Positions 45,411-56,931 of a DNA stretch of 64,000 bases are shown in pieces. A program made the position numbers and the translations under genes. Under the pieces are notes generated by a model, which saw only the letters and a program-made list of their open reading frames with translations, was not told where the DNA came from and did not search any database. This DNA comes from Limnanthes douglasii subsp. nivea (taxonomy: Eukaryota; Streptophyta; Magnoliopsida; Brassicales; Limnanthaceae), in the NCBI GenBank assembly GCA_036936605.1, contig JAUPFV010000005.1:121390453-121454452 (forward strand), read 5' to 3'. How positions within the stretch are numbered: position 1 is the first letter of the stretch; every line of letters starts with the position of its first letter.

Positions 45411-46853
45411 ATCAATGTCATAATCACCCAATTCCATTGACCACTTGGTCATCCTGCTTGACATGTTTTCTTTCTAAAGAACATTCTTTAGTGGAAAAGA
45501 CGTTCGGACGATGATGGAATGAGATTGAAAATATGGCCTCATTTTTTGGCAGCAATCACTAAGTCTAGTGCCAGTTTTTCGAGCTTTAGGTACCTTTTTT
45601 CTGCATCCATCAGACTCTTGCTGATGTAGTACTCCGGACGAGGATAATTGTCCACCTCTCTTACCAGTACTCCACTTATAGCACATTCTGACACAACAAA
45701 GTATACATAAAGTGTTTCTCCGTCAACAGGCTTAAAAGGGTTTTGGGAGATGACAAATGCTTTTTATTTCATCAAAAGCCTGGTCGCGCTATGAAGACCA
45801 TTTGAAGTCTTTAGAACCTTTCAAGGTCTAAAAAACGGGGCACATTTGTCCGAAGACCTTGAAATAAAAACGATTTAAAGCAGCCAATCTTCATGTCAAC
45901 CTTTGTACTTCGTTAATATTTTGAGGAGGGTCCATTTTTAACAGGGCATCGAGCTGGTCCGGATCCGGCTGTATCCCCGTTTCACTTATTACATAACCCA
46001 AAAAATTTCCGGATTGCACACCAAACACACATTTTTCTGGATTCAACTTTAAATTAACCTTTGTCAAGTTGGCAAAAGTTTCTTGAAGATTAGTTAGGTG
46101 CAACTCTTCTTCAAAGCTTTTAACCATCATGTCATCAATATATACTTCCATATTGCTTCCAATCTGATCAATAAATGCTTTGTTCACCAACCTCTAATAA
46201 GTAGCCCCATCATTTTTCAACCCAAAATAGAGACCCCTATCTGTAACAAAGGTAGTGTGATCTTGGTCCTTCAGATCCACCTTTATGTCGTTTTACCCAG
46301 AGAAGCCATCCATGAAAGACAATAACTTGTTCCCAGATGTGGAGTCCACTAACTGATCTATCCCAGGGACCGGATAACGATCTTTTGGGCAACCTATGTT
46401 AAGATGAGTAAAATTGATACACATACTCCATTTCCCATTCTTTTTCTTAACTAACACTGGGTTGGCAGTCCACAATGGATACTGAGACTCATTTTTGTGC
46501 CCCATCTTAGTAAGTCGATCGACTTCTTGGACTATCATATCAGCTTTCTCCTTAGAGAAAGCTCTCCTCTTTTGGACAAAAGGTGCAACATCACTCCGGA
46601 TGGACAACTTGTGTGATATAACACTTGGAGACACTCCTGTGACATCAAAATTACACCAAGCAAAAACACGTTGGTGATCTTCCAAAAAGGAAAACAAATT
46701 TTTCTTCAACTCTGGTGCCATCTTGGAGCCAATTTTAACACTCTTTCCTTCATCTAGAGAGTGGGTTTCAACGTATTCAATTGGTATGAAAACACCAGGG
46801 GTCTCTCTAGGGTCATCTATTTCACCCTGACCCACAGAAGGCCCTAATAACTG
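45411..46853 (-). pseudogene. pol: Truncated pol of unit 2 (RT and RNase H only)
   Basis: Runs from the UAG to LGDYDID, then crosses the junction into flank sequence, giving a chimeric tail (RKMSFTCLELHI). RT has VYIDDMMV near 46135. Second RNase H and integrase are absent. A frameshift near 46280 and others break it. It cannot serve as a complete pol. Confidence 0.85.
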
Positions 46854-46856
46854 CTA
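46854..46856 (-). promoter_or_regulatory. In-frame UAG between protease and RT (unit 2)
   Basis: UAG CAG UUA, with the protease end (47078-46857) and RT start (46835-46293) in the same phase. Confidence 0.7.
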
Positions 46857-49210
46857 ATCTTCATTAGCCCGTACTGCCCCTAAAGTCTTAGGAGCAAGTG
46901 CAGTTTCATAACATTCCCTTGCTATCTTCTGGCTGCTCCGGACAACTCCCACTTGTTCTTGAACTGCATAATTCAAACATTGATGGACTGTTGAGGCCAC
47001 AACATGCATGCTCGACAGCCATGACCTCCCAAAGATCACATTGTAGCATGTGGGACAGTCTACCACAACGAATAACACCCTGTCATCTTCTTGAAAGGGC
47101 CTTTACCCAATAGTAATTCCTCCTTAAACTCTCCGATTACATCCGCAGAGCTTCCCGTGAAGCCCACAATGGATCTGTTTGAACGCTGAATTACTGCTAA
47201 ATTTTTTATGTGCTTGTTAGAACATAAAAAGAGAATTTTGGCTGAGCTACCAGTGTCGATCAAAATTCGTCTTATATTGTTGCCTCCAATAGATGTTCCT
47301 ATCACCATAACATCCTCATGTGGCCTAGCAATGTCCCTTAGATCATCCTCATCAAAGACTATAAATGGAAAAGGAGTTTGGGACTGGTATGAAGACATGC
47401 CCCCTTCCAACTGGGTAGCTAGATTATGAACACGCCTTTTCCCTGACGAAGGAGTGGGTGCTGTCATGGTGTCCCCTCCAAAAATAGTAAGTGACTCAAA
47501 GAAACTAATGAGTCCGAACACCGTTTTGACTTGTTCATTTATGACCCCTACCTTATTACGGGTCGGGTCAGGTTCCAGATACTCTGAGTCCACATCAAAT
47601 CTTTCATGGATCACCATCGCCCCCTCTAGAGTTGATGTTCCTGCGTTGTTCGTAGGGCCTGTTCGGAGAGCATTGTCAGGCCTGTTCCCACTTCTTCTTT
47701 AGACATAGGCACCCAGCTTGCCTCTTTCAATGAGATTTTATAGCTCTTGTTTCAAAGCGATACAGTCTTCGGTGTTGTGGCCAATATCATGATGATACTA
47801 GCAAAAATAAGTATTACAACTTTCCCTGGGAGATTGGAGTGTTGCCGGTTACCAGAAATGAACATCATCTTTAGTTTTGTCATAAATGGTTGCCACATTC
47901 TCCTTTAACTCTGCAAACCACTCGGGTTGGACCCAAGCTCTTCGTTTATTTCTAGGCTGATGGCTCTGAGCTGGATTTGGGTGGGATTGAGTCTATTTGG
48001 CCCTGTTAGACCCTTGTCCAGTTTCTTTGGCCTTGTACCCGGACTGATTCTGGTTTGGTGTAGTTGGGGCAGACCTCACCTGTCTGCGCACCCTAGTCTT
48101 CTTTGTTTCACCCACGTTAATTTTCTTTCCGACCTGATTTAGCAAACCGCCCCAAGTCATGGCCTTCTTCCTTGTTACTGAATCAACTAGATTCCTAGGG
48201 TTCAACCCTTGTCTCAAAGAAGCTATTTCTACTTGCTCAAACAATCAGCTAACCCATTCTTGGTATTCACGAACCGGCTTATATAGTCTTTTAGTGACTC
48301 ATTTGGCTCTTGGGCACAATGGATAATAGTATCTCGATTGCCCTTCACCTCTTTACTCCCCACAAATTTCCTTCGGAAGGCAACCAAAAATGTGTCAAAG
48401 TTTCTGATACAACCCTGTGGCAAACTGTTGTACCATTTCAGAGCACTTTCCGTAAAGGATTGGGAGAAGTACCTACACAGAACTTTGTCATCGTCATCAA
48501 AATTCATCATAAATTTTTTAAACTATTCCAGATGGTTGTCCGGCTCTTTGCTCCCATTGTATTTCTACATTTGAGTATTGTCAAACCTCTTAGGAAGTTT
48601 ACAGACAGTATCTTGGCAGACAATGGCGTTTGCCTCCAATTCCGACTACGAGTAAAAACTGTATCTTCATTAGGTATTGCAAAAATACCTCGCTCATCAT
48701 GGAAAGCAAAAGGATCAACCAGCAGCTAGTCCACATGCCTGTGACTATGGTTGTGACTATAAGACGACCCTTTTCCCAGATGCCTCTTTAGTTTTCCATG
48801 CCTATATTTCTTTATTGAATATTTTTTAACTAGGTTTTGTTTCTTCCTAGACCTCCCCTCATCACTGCTTGATGATAAGGACTGCACAAGCTCATCCTCG
48901 TTCGAAGAGCTACTAGAGGACTCAGATTCTCAGCTCTCCACTGGCTTGGACCGGTGAGACTTCTTAGAACTGATATGGGTCTTTTTGTGCTCAAATGAGT
49001 CTTTGCTGATGGGTTGTTCTCCCTTGGGTTATCAGTGTGGTGAATGGGTGACGCCTTTGACCTTTCTTTTAAACCCATCTCTGTCTTTTTAGTGGCATTC
49101 AACGCCTCTATTTCAGTACTCAACTTATCTCGCTCTTCGGTAATGTATTCATTATTTCCCCCCACCACCTCCACCAAAGGTGGTGGAATTGCATGCTCGT
49201 TTGGATCGAT
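46857..49210 (-). pseudogene. gag: gag-protease of unit 2
   Basis: Same order as unit 1. The start ATG is lost (ATC at 49210-49208). Capsid block FDTFLVAFRRKF and DTGSS of the protease (near 47250) are readable. Frameshifts occur near 48240 (CLSK) and 47085. It shares the zinc-knuckle TAG with units 1 and 3. Confidence 0.82.
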
Positions 49211-49261
49211 CCGAATAGGTTATTTTTGTTGGTTTTGAATGCTATATTCATGCACCTTCTT

Positions 49262-49662
49262 CTCCCACTGTGGTCGCCAATTTGATGAGGTTTATTTTTG
49301 GTTGAGGGTAATTTTGTCAAGTGTTTTGGAAACGTTTTGAGAGTATTAAATGTTTTATTGTAAAGTAGTGGGAGATTTGAGCTGCTTGGTTGTATTAAAT
49401 GTTCACTACCCTCATTAATAAAAGTAGTTGGGGTATTAATACCCTCAATTATGGACCTATGGGCTTTTGGGTCAAATTATGGAACCGGGTCAAGTTTAAG
49501 GACCCATTTATCTATTAAGATAATTACCATATTGCTTAGTCAAAAGCTGTTTAGTCATTATTTACATTTATCCAGTCCGGAAAGTTCAGTGGCAAGATTA
49601 TGTCCGAATTGCTCTTGTCCAGAAATCTTTGTAAGGAGTGATTAAATTATCCAGACTCATCA
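49262..49662 (-). repeat. Primer site and 5' LTR of unit 2
   Basis: Primer site 49262-49279; LTR 49283-49662, beginning TGATGAGG (G to A in TGGTGAGG). TATA position TATTAATA. Internal unit of the triplication, so it has no target duplication. Confidence 0.86.
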
Positions 49663-50189
49663 ATGCATATTTAGTCGATGCATTCAATCAATTATGTTTT
49701 GCTCAACCAAGTCAAAACTATACTTCCATATAATATATTAGTATTATGTTGGGGTTAATGGTTGATAAACTATATCAAATTCTATTTTTATGAACATTTT
49801 TATCATTAGTTAAAACATAATTGAATACAGTTTAATGGTTGGTTATACTATTAATTATTTTATTAGTCATACTATTGCGATTTTGATGAATGAGGATTAT
49901 GATAAAGTCTTAATGATTGACTGCTGGATGTGGTCCATATTATATGCACACCGGCCTGCGTACGAGCTTCGTTTACAAGATAATGTCCCAAAGATCTCTA
50001 GTAAACAACATTAATCAATCGTAGTAATATATTATTTTTTCAAGTGGCTTGAGGCACAAACGTTTGCAGACAATTTGCTAAAATAGTTAGAAAATTCATT
50101 CAAATAAATATTATATGTAGGTATGATACACTAGTGTAATAACGAAAAATAATAATATGCAGTTCCAAACATGTAAATGACATTTTTCT
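49663..50189. other. Flank copy 2 of the triplicated unit
   Basis: Second copy of the 528-bp flank, joined to pol at the ATCAA at 50190-50194. No gene. Confidence 0.7.
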
Positions 50190-51603
50190 ATCAATGTTAT
50201 AATCACCCAATTCCACTAACCCCTTGGTCATCCTGCTTGACATGTCTTCTTTCTGAAGAACATTCTTTAGTGGAAAAGACGTTCGGACGATGATGGAATG
50301 AGATTGAAAATATGGCCTCATTTTTCTGGCAGCAATCACTAAGTCTAGTGCCTGCTTTTCAAGCTTTAGGTACCTTTTTTCTGCATCCATCAGACTCTTG
50401 CTGATGTAGTACTCCGGACGAGGATAATTGTCCACCTCTCTTACCAGTACTCCACTTATACTACCTCTCCGTAAACAGGCTTAAAAAGGGTTCTGGGAGA
50501 AGACAAATGCTTTTTTATTTCATCAAAAGCCTGGCTGCACTATGAAGACCATTTGAAGTCTTTAGCACATTTCAAGGTCTGAAAAATGGGGCACATTTGT
50601 CCGAAGAACTTGAAATAAAACGATTTAAAGCAGCCAATATTCATGTCAACCTTTTTACTTCTTTAATATTTCGAGGAGGGTCCATTTTTAACAGGGTATC
50701 GAGCTGGTCCGGATCAGGCTGTATCCCCGTTTCACTTATTACATAACCCAAAACATTTATGGACTGCACCTTAAACACACATTTTTCTGGATTCAACTTT
50801 AAATTAACCTTTGTCAAGTTGGCAAAAGTTTCTTGAAGATCAGTTAGGTGCAACTCTTCTTCTAAGCTTTTAACCATCATGTCATTAATATATACTTCCA
50901 TATTGCTTCCAATCTGATCAATAAATTCTTTGTTCACCAACCTCTGATAAGTAGCCCCAACATTTTTCAACCCAAAAGAGAGACCCCTATCTGTAACAAA
51001 GGTAGTGTGATCTTGGTCCTTCGGATCCACCTTTATGTCGTTTTACCCAGAGAAGGCATCCATAAAAGACAATAACTTGTTCCCAGATGTGGAGTCCACT
51101 AACTGATCCATCCCAGGGACTAGATAGAGATCTTTTGGGAAACCTTTGTTAAGATGAGTAAACTTGATACACATACACCATTTCACATTCTTTTTCTTAA
51201 CTAACACTGGGTTGGCAGTCCACAAAGGATACTGAGACTCCTTTTTGTGCCCCATCTTAGTAAGTCGATCGAGTTATTGGACTATCACATCAGCTTTCTC
51301 CTTAGAGAAAGCTCTCCTTTTTTGGACAACAGGTGCAACATCACTCCGGATGGACAGCTTGTGTGATATAACACTTGGAGGCACTCTTGTCACATCAGAA
51401 TTACACCAAGCAAAAACACGTTGGTGATCTGCCAAAAAGGACAACAACATCTTCTTCAACTCTGGTGCCATCTTGGAGCCAATTTTAACACTATTTCCTT
51501 CAGCCAGAGAGTGGGTTTCAACGTATTCAATTGGTATGAAAAAACCAGGGGTATCTCTAGGGTCATCTATTTCACCCTGACCTACAGAAGGCCCCAATAA
51601 CTG
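50190..51603 (-). pseudogene. pol: Truncated pol of unit 3 (RT and RNase H only)
   Basis: Same truncation as unit 2. The RT catalytic site reads VYINDMMV near 50880, so the first Asp of the pair is Asn. About 45 bp are missing near 50460 relative to unit 2. Stops occur near 51045 and 51275. Confidence 0.85.
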
Positions 51604-51606
51604 CTA
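51604..51606 (-). promoter_or_regulatory. In-frame UAG between protease and RT (unit 3)
   Basis: UAG CAG UUA. A 1-nt change of frame just upstream (near 51630) moves the local frame in this copy, but the stop triplet and its context are intact. Confidence 0.6.
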
Positions 51607-53963
51607 ATCTTCATTAGCCCGTACTGCCCCCTAATGTATTAGGAGCAAATGCAGATGCATAACATTCCCTTGCTATGTTTTGGCTGCTCCGGATGACTCC
51701 CACTTGTCCTTGAACTGCATACTTCAAACATTGATGGACTGTTGAGGCCATAACATGCATCCTAGAGAGCCAAGACCTCCTAAAGATCACATTGTAGCAT
51801 GTGGGACAGTCTACCACAACGAATAACACCCTGGTAATCTTCTTGAAAGGGCCTTTACCCAACAGTAATTCCTCCTCAAACTCTCCGATTTCATCCGCAG
51901 AGCTTCTCGTGAAGCCCAAAATGGATCTGTTTGAACGCTGAATTACTGCTAGATTTTTTATCTGCTTGTAAGAACATAAAAAGAGAATGTTGGCTGAGCT
52001 ACCAGTGTCGATCAAAATTCGTCTTATATTGTTGCCTCCAATAGATGCTCCTATCACCAGAACATCGTCATGAGCCCCAACAATGTCCCTTAGATCATCC
52101 TCATCAAAGACTATAAATGGAAAAGGAGTTTCGGACTGGTATGAAGACATGCCCCCTTCCAACTGGGTAGCTAGATTATGAACACGCCTTTTCCTTGACG
52201 AAGGAGTGGGTGCTGTCATGGTGTCCCCTCCAAAAACAGTAAGTGACTTAAATAAACTAATAAGTCCGAACACCGTTTTGACTTGTTCAGTTATGACCCC
52301 TACCTTATTACGGGTCGGGTCAGGTTCCAGATACTCTGAGTCCACATCAAATCTTTCATGGATCACCATCGCCCCCTCTAGAGTTGATGTTCCTGCGTTG
52401 TTCGTAGGGTCTGTTCGGAGAGCATTTTCAGGCCTATTCCCACTTCTTCTTTTGACATAGGAACCCAGATTTCCTATTTCAATGAGATTTTGTAGCTCTT
52501 GTTTCAAAGAGATCCAGTCTTCCGTGTTGTAGCCAATATCATGATGATACTAGCAAAAATAAGTATTACGACTTTCCTTGGGAGATTGGAGTGTTGCCGG
52601 TTTCCAGAAATGAACATCATCTTTAGTTCTGTCATAAATGGTTGCCACATTCTCCTTTAACTCTGCAAACCACTCCAGTTGGACCCAAGGTCTTCGTTTA
52701 TTTCTAGACTGTTGGCTCTAAGCTGGATTTGGGTGGGACTGAGTCTGTTTGGCCCAGTTAGACCCTTGCTCAATTTCTTTGGGCTTGTACCCGGACTGAT
52801 TCTGGTTTGGAGTTGCTGGGGCAGACCTCACCTGTCTGCGCACCCTAGTCTTCTTTGTTTCATCCACGTTAATTTTCTTTCCCACCTGATTTAGCAAACC
52901 GCCCCAAGTCATGGCCTTGTTCCTTGTTACTGAATCAGCTAGATTCCTAGTGTTCAACCATTGTCTCAAAGAAGCTATTACTACTTGCTCAAAGCAATCA
53001 GCTAACCCATTCTTGGTATTCACGAACCGGCTTATATAGTCTTTTAGTGACTCATTTGGCTCTTGGGCACAATGGATAATAGTATCTCCATTTCTCTTCA
53101 CCTTTTTACTCCCCACAAATTTCCTTTGGAAGGCAACCCAAAATGTGTCAAAGTTTCTGATACAACCCTGTGCCAAACTGTTGTACTATTTCAGAGCACT
53201 TTCCGTAAAGGACTAGGAGAAGTACCTACACAGAACTTTATCATCGTCATCAAAATTCATCATAAAGTTTTTAAACGGTTCCAGAAGGTTCTCCGGGTCT
53301 TTGCTCCCATCGTCTTTCTACATTTTAGTACTGTCAAACCTCTTAGGAAGGTTTCGAGACAGTATCTTGGCAGACAATGGCGTTTGCCTCCAATTCCGAC
53401 TACGAGTAAACACTGTATCTTCATTAGGTGTTGCAAAAATACCTCGCTCATCATGGAAAGCAAAATGATCAATCAGCAGTTGGTCCACATGCATGTGACT
53501 ATGGTTGTGGCTTAAGACGACCCTTTTTCCAGATGCCTCTTTAGTTTTCCATGCCTATCTCTCTTTCTTGAATATTTTTTAACTAGGATTTGTTTCTTCC
53601 TAGACTTTCCCTCATCACTGTTTGATGATAAGGACTCCTCAAGCTCATCCTCGTTCGAAGAACTACTGGAGGACTCAGATTCTGAGCTCTCCACCGGCTT
53701 GGACCGGTGAGACTTCTTAGAACTGACATAGGTCTTTTTGTGCTCAAATGAGTCTTTGCTGATGGGTTGTTCTCCCTTGGGTTGTCAGTGTGGTGAATGG
53801 GTGACGCCTTTGACCTTTCTTTTAAACCCATATCTGCCTTTTTAGTAGCATGCAACGCCTCTATTTCAGTTCTCAACTTATCTCGCTATTCGGTAGTGTA
53901 TTCAGTATTTCCCCCCACCACCTCCACCAAAGGTGGTGGAATTGCATGCTCGTTTGGATCCAT
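51607..53963 (-). pseudogene. gag: gag-protease of unit 3
   Basis: ATG at 53963-53961. The protease-side frame is open for about 290 codons (52507-51614) and includes IDTGSS near 52000. The capsid region near 53200 and the zinc knuckle near 52545 (with the shared TAG) are damaged. It is the least broken protease among the C units. Confidence 0.83.
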
Positions 53964-54014
53964 CCGAATAGGTTATTTTTGCTGGTTTTGAATGCTAGAT
54001 TCAGGCACCTTCTT

Positions 54015-54414
54015 CTCCCACTGTGGTCGCCAATTTGGTGAGGTTTATTTTGGGCTAAGGGTAATTTTGTCAAGTGTTTTGGAAAGTTTTGAGAGTATTA
54101 AATGTTTTATTGTAAAGTAGTGGGAGATTTGAGCTGCTTGGTTGTATTAAATATTTATTACCCTCATTAATGAAAGTAGTTGGGGTATTAATACCCTCAA
54201 TTATGGCCCCATGGGATTTTGGGTCAGATTATGGAACCGGGTCAAGTTTAAGGACCCATTTATCTATTAAGATGATTACCATATTGCTTAGTCAAAAGCT
54301 GTTTAGTCATTCTTTACATTTGTCCAGTCCGGACAGTTCAGTGGCAAGATTATGTCAGAATTGACCTTGTCCAGATATCTGAGTAAGGAGTGATTAAATT
54401 ATCCAGACTCATCA
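54015..54414 (-). repeat. Primer site and 5' LTR of unit 3
   Basis: Primer site 54015-54032; LTR 54036-54414, TGGTGAGG to ACTCATCA; TATA position TATTAATA. Followed by the outermost flank. Confidence 0.87.
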
Positions 54415-55112
54415 ATGCATACTTAGTCGATGCATTCAATCAATTATGCTTTGCTCAACCAAGTCAAAACTATACTGCCATATAATATATTAGTATTATG
54501 TTGGGGTTAATGGTTGATAAACTATATCAAATTTTATTTTTATGAACATTTTTATAATTAGTTAAAACATAATTGAATACAGTTTAATGGTTGGTCATAC
54601 TAATAATTATTTTATTAGTCATACTATTGCGATTTTGATGAATGAGCATTATGATAAAGTCATAATGATTGACTGCTGGATGTGGTCCATATCATATGCA
54701 CACCGGCCTGCGTACGAGTTTCGTTTACAAGATAGTGTCCCAAAGATCTCTAGTAAACAACTTTAGTCAATCGTAGTAATATATTATTTTTTCAAGTGGC
54801 TTGAGGCACAAACTTTTGCAGACAATTTGCTAAAATAGTTAGAAAATTCATTAAAATAAATATTATATGTAGGTGTGATACACTAGTGTGATAACGAAAA
54901 ATAATAATATGCAGTTCCAAACATGTAAATGACATTTTTCTATCAAACACATGGTATACAATAACATTTCTTACCACCTTACCAACCACAAGAAAATAAA
55001 CATATTGAGGTAAAATATCCAACAATAGTTGATGACCTAAAGCATACATTGGAAGAGAGGGTCGGTAAGTGGTCGAATACTTTACAAGATATAATGTGAG
55101 CCTTGATAAAGA
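54415..55112. other. Outer flank of element C array
   Basis: 54415-54946 is the third flank copy. After ATCAA (54942-54946) unique sequence follows, which is the original continuation of the flank. AT-rich, no gene recognised. Confidence 0.65.
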
Positions 55113-55235
55113 TAGGATTTATCCGAATATTGGTCTATGTAATAAAATTATTTATGTAAAACTTGTAAGGCTGATTTTCACATATGAGAAAACATGGAGG
55201 GTATGCGATGTAAAAATGAGGAATGTGTTTGTACT
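55113..55235 (+). repeat. 5' LTR remnant of element D
   Basis: TAGGATTTAT through TGTTTGTACTT aligns with 62275-62405. The rest of the LTR, the primer site and the gag start are missing: LTR sequence is joined directly to gag (GGAAGTTCAG). Confidence 0.72.
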
Positions 55236-55239
55236 TTAC

Positions 55240-56928
55240 GGAAGTTCAGTTCCAAACGGATCAAAACTATCGTTCTTCCCAAAGGGAAAGGAAAGTAAAA
55301 CATAGATATACTCCACCTGAATCTATTGATTCACCTATTTCAAATTCAGAAGGTTATTCTCAATCTCTTTAGAGAGTGTATGGTCATAAGAAAATAAGGG
55401 ACTCTTGTGATAAGCACCATCTAAAAAAGCGTGTTAGTTGGGGGTAAAATCTACCGAATGGAGCAGATGTACAAGAAACAGTACGAGTTGGACAAACCTG
55501 AACCAATATCAGTTGAGAAAGGTCAAAATTGTCATATGGTGCCTCAAACAGAGGCTTTGACTCCTCAGAAAAGTTTTGGTAACCCAAGTCTTGAGTACAA
55601 GGTGAATAATCAATTTATGAAATTTTTTGAACAAAGAATTTATGCTGTAGTCAATGATGACATATGTGGGAATCAATATAGGCAAGGAATAGATTGGAGG
55701 ACATCTCATTTGTGTGTTGAAGTTCGGTCTATTATGTGTCCGGAGTGTTTTGACATTGAAAAGGTGGAGAAGTTTTATGGGACACAAGATCCAAATAATC
55801 ACATCGAACAGCTCAAGAACAATATGATGAATTTTGACGATGATGATAAACTGTTATGTCTAACTTTCTCATAGACTTTTAAGGGAACTTCTTTGAAGTG
55901 GTATAATTAGATTTCACATGGTACTATTACCGAACTCAGGATGTTTCATATGACTTTTATGAGATAATTTGTATGAATTAAAGAGATGCTAGGGAATGAA
56001 GATACTATAATTCAGTAGAGAAAATAATTGGAGAAGTCTGAAGGATTTTATGATGCTCACTAAAACTTGGTTGGATGACTGTGATTAACAAGTTGCATAT
56101 GCCGCTTATAAACAGGGTTACTCTCTAGCGATCTAGCTAATGAAACACCGACAAGGAAATCACTTACTTTCGCGGTTTAATGGCTCAAGTGGAAGAACAT
56201 ATTGAAGTTGATGAATAAAATAGGGTAAGGTTTATTCCAGAGTCCATGCAAAAGAAGATTTAGTCGGGGGATTGCCTCAAATCATCAGGGTTATCAATCA
56301 CAAACTTCTCTTCGACCGAAAGCTCGAAGTAATTTGTTCTAGGAAAAAGTATATTGTAAGTTTGACGATGCATCTGGTTGGTGGTCTATCAACTCATATT
56401 TATAAGAAACATCTATTGACGTTTATTGTTTTTATGATGATGATCTAAGGGAGACGACTTGACCTCATGATGATGCAATTGTGACTGTAGATATTGTAGG
56501 AAGTGAGATCCGAAGGATATTCATTGATACATTTAATTAGGCTAATGTTTTGTTCATGTCAAGATATATCAAAATACAAGATCCTAAAGTTATCCCTTAG
56601 TCGGAACGCCCAATAGTAGGCTTTATAGGAGCAACAACTAATGTTTTTGGAGAATTTAAAAGGGAGATGGTGCTGGTCCAGGACCATTCAAGAATATGGT
56701 AAATTGTTTGTTTGTAGTAGTGGATAACCCAACAAATTATCACACAATATTTTTGGTAGATCATGGTTATCAAGAATGCATGAAATTACTTCCACGGTAT
56801 ATTAGTGTTTTAAGTATGCTGTTGGAGATCAAGTGAAAACGGTTCGGAGTTGCCAGCAGGTGGCCATGGAATATTATGCCATTGCAATACATTCAAAACA
56901 AATCAAATGTATTAAAAGAAAGAAAGAA
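55240..56928 (+). pseudogene. gag: gag-protease of element D
   Basis: The longest open part (55431-55874) has a capsid block with VEKFYGTQDPNNHIEQLKN, matching KYDGSTDPDNHLEQFKN of element A. The N-terminus is deleted. Protease is recognisable at about 56450-56900 (IVGSEIRRIFIDT, then IVGFIGATT), but the catalytic DTG reads DTF, and the frame is broken. The end (EYYAIAIHSKQ) aligns with ECYATALAPQT of A. Confidence 0.78.
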
Positions 56929-56931
56929 TAG
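56929..56931 (+). promoter_or_regulatory. In-frame UAG between protease and RT (element D)
   Basis: UAG AAA UUA at the position homologous to UAG CAG UUA of C: the preceding IKRKKE aligns with AVRIDEQ, and the following MDDPLETP aligns with IDDPRETP. The context differs from CAG UUA by two bases. Confidence 0.6.

Larger units (their letters stand above)
40740..54941. repeat. Tandem triplication of the gag-proximal half of element C with flank
   Basis: Three head-to-tail units: 40740-45410, 45411-50189, 50190-54941 (4671, 4779, 4752 bp). Each holds part of pol, gag-protease, primer site, LTR and about 530 bp of flank. Both internal junctions join the flank word TTTTTCT to pol TGT(C/T)ATAATC through the shared bases ATCAA. 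The same five bases lie at the unjoined ends (40740-40744 in pol, 54942-54946 in flank). This is a tandem duplication with 5-bp microhomology, repeated once more by unequal exchange. Confidence 0.93.

Noticed and set aside
40740..54941. Three separate insertions of related elements instead of a tandem triplication
   Set aside because: The non-LTR flank is repeated with each unit and the junctions are identical, which separate insertions would not give.
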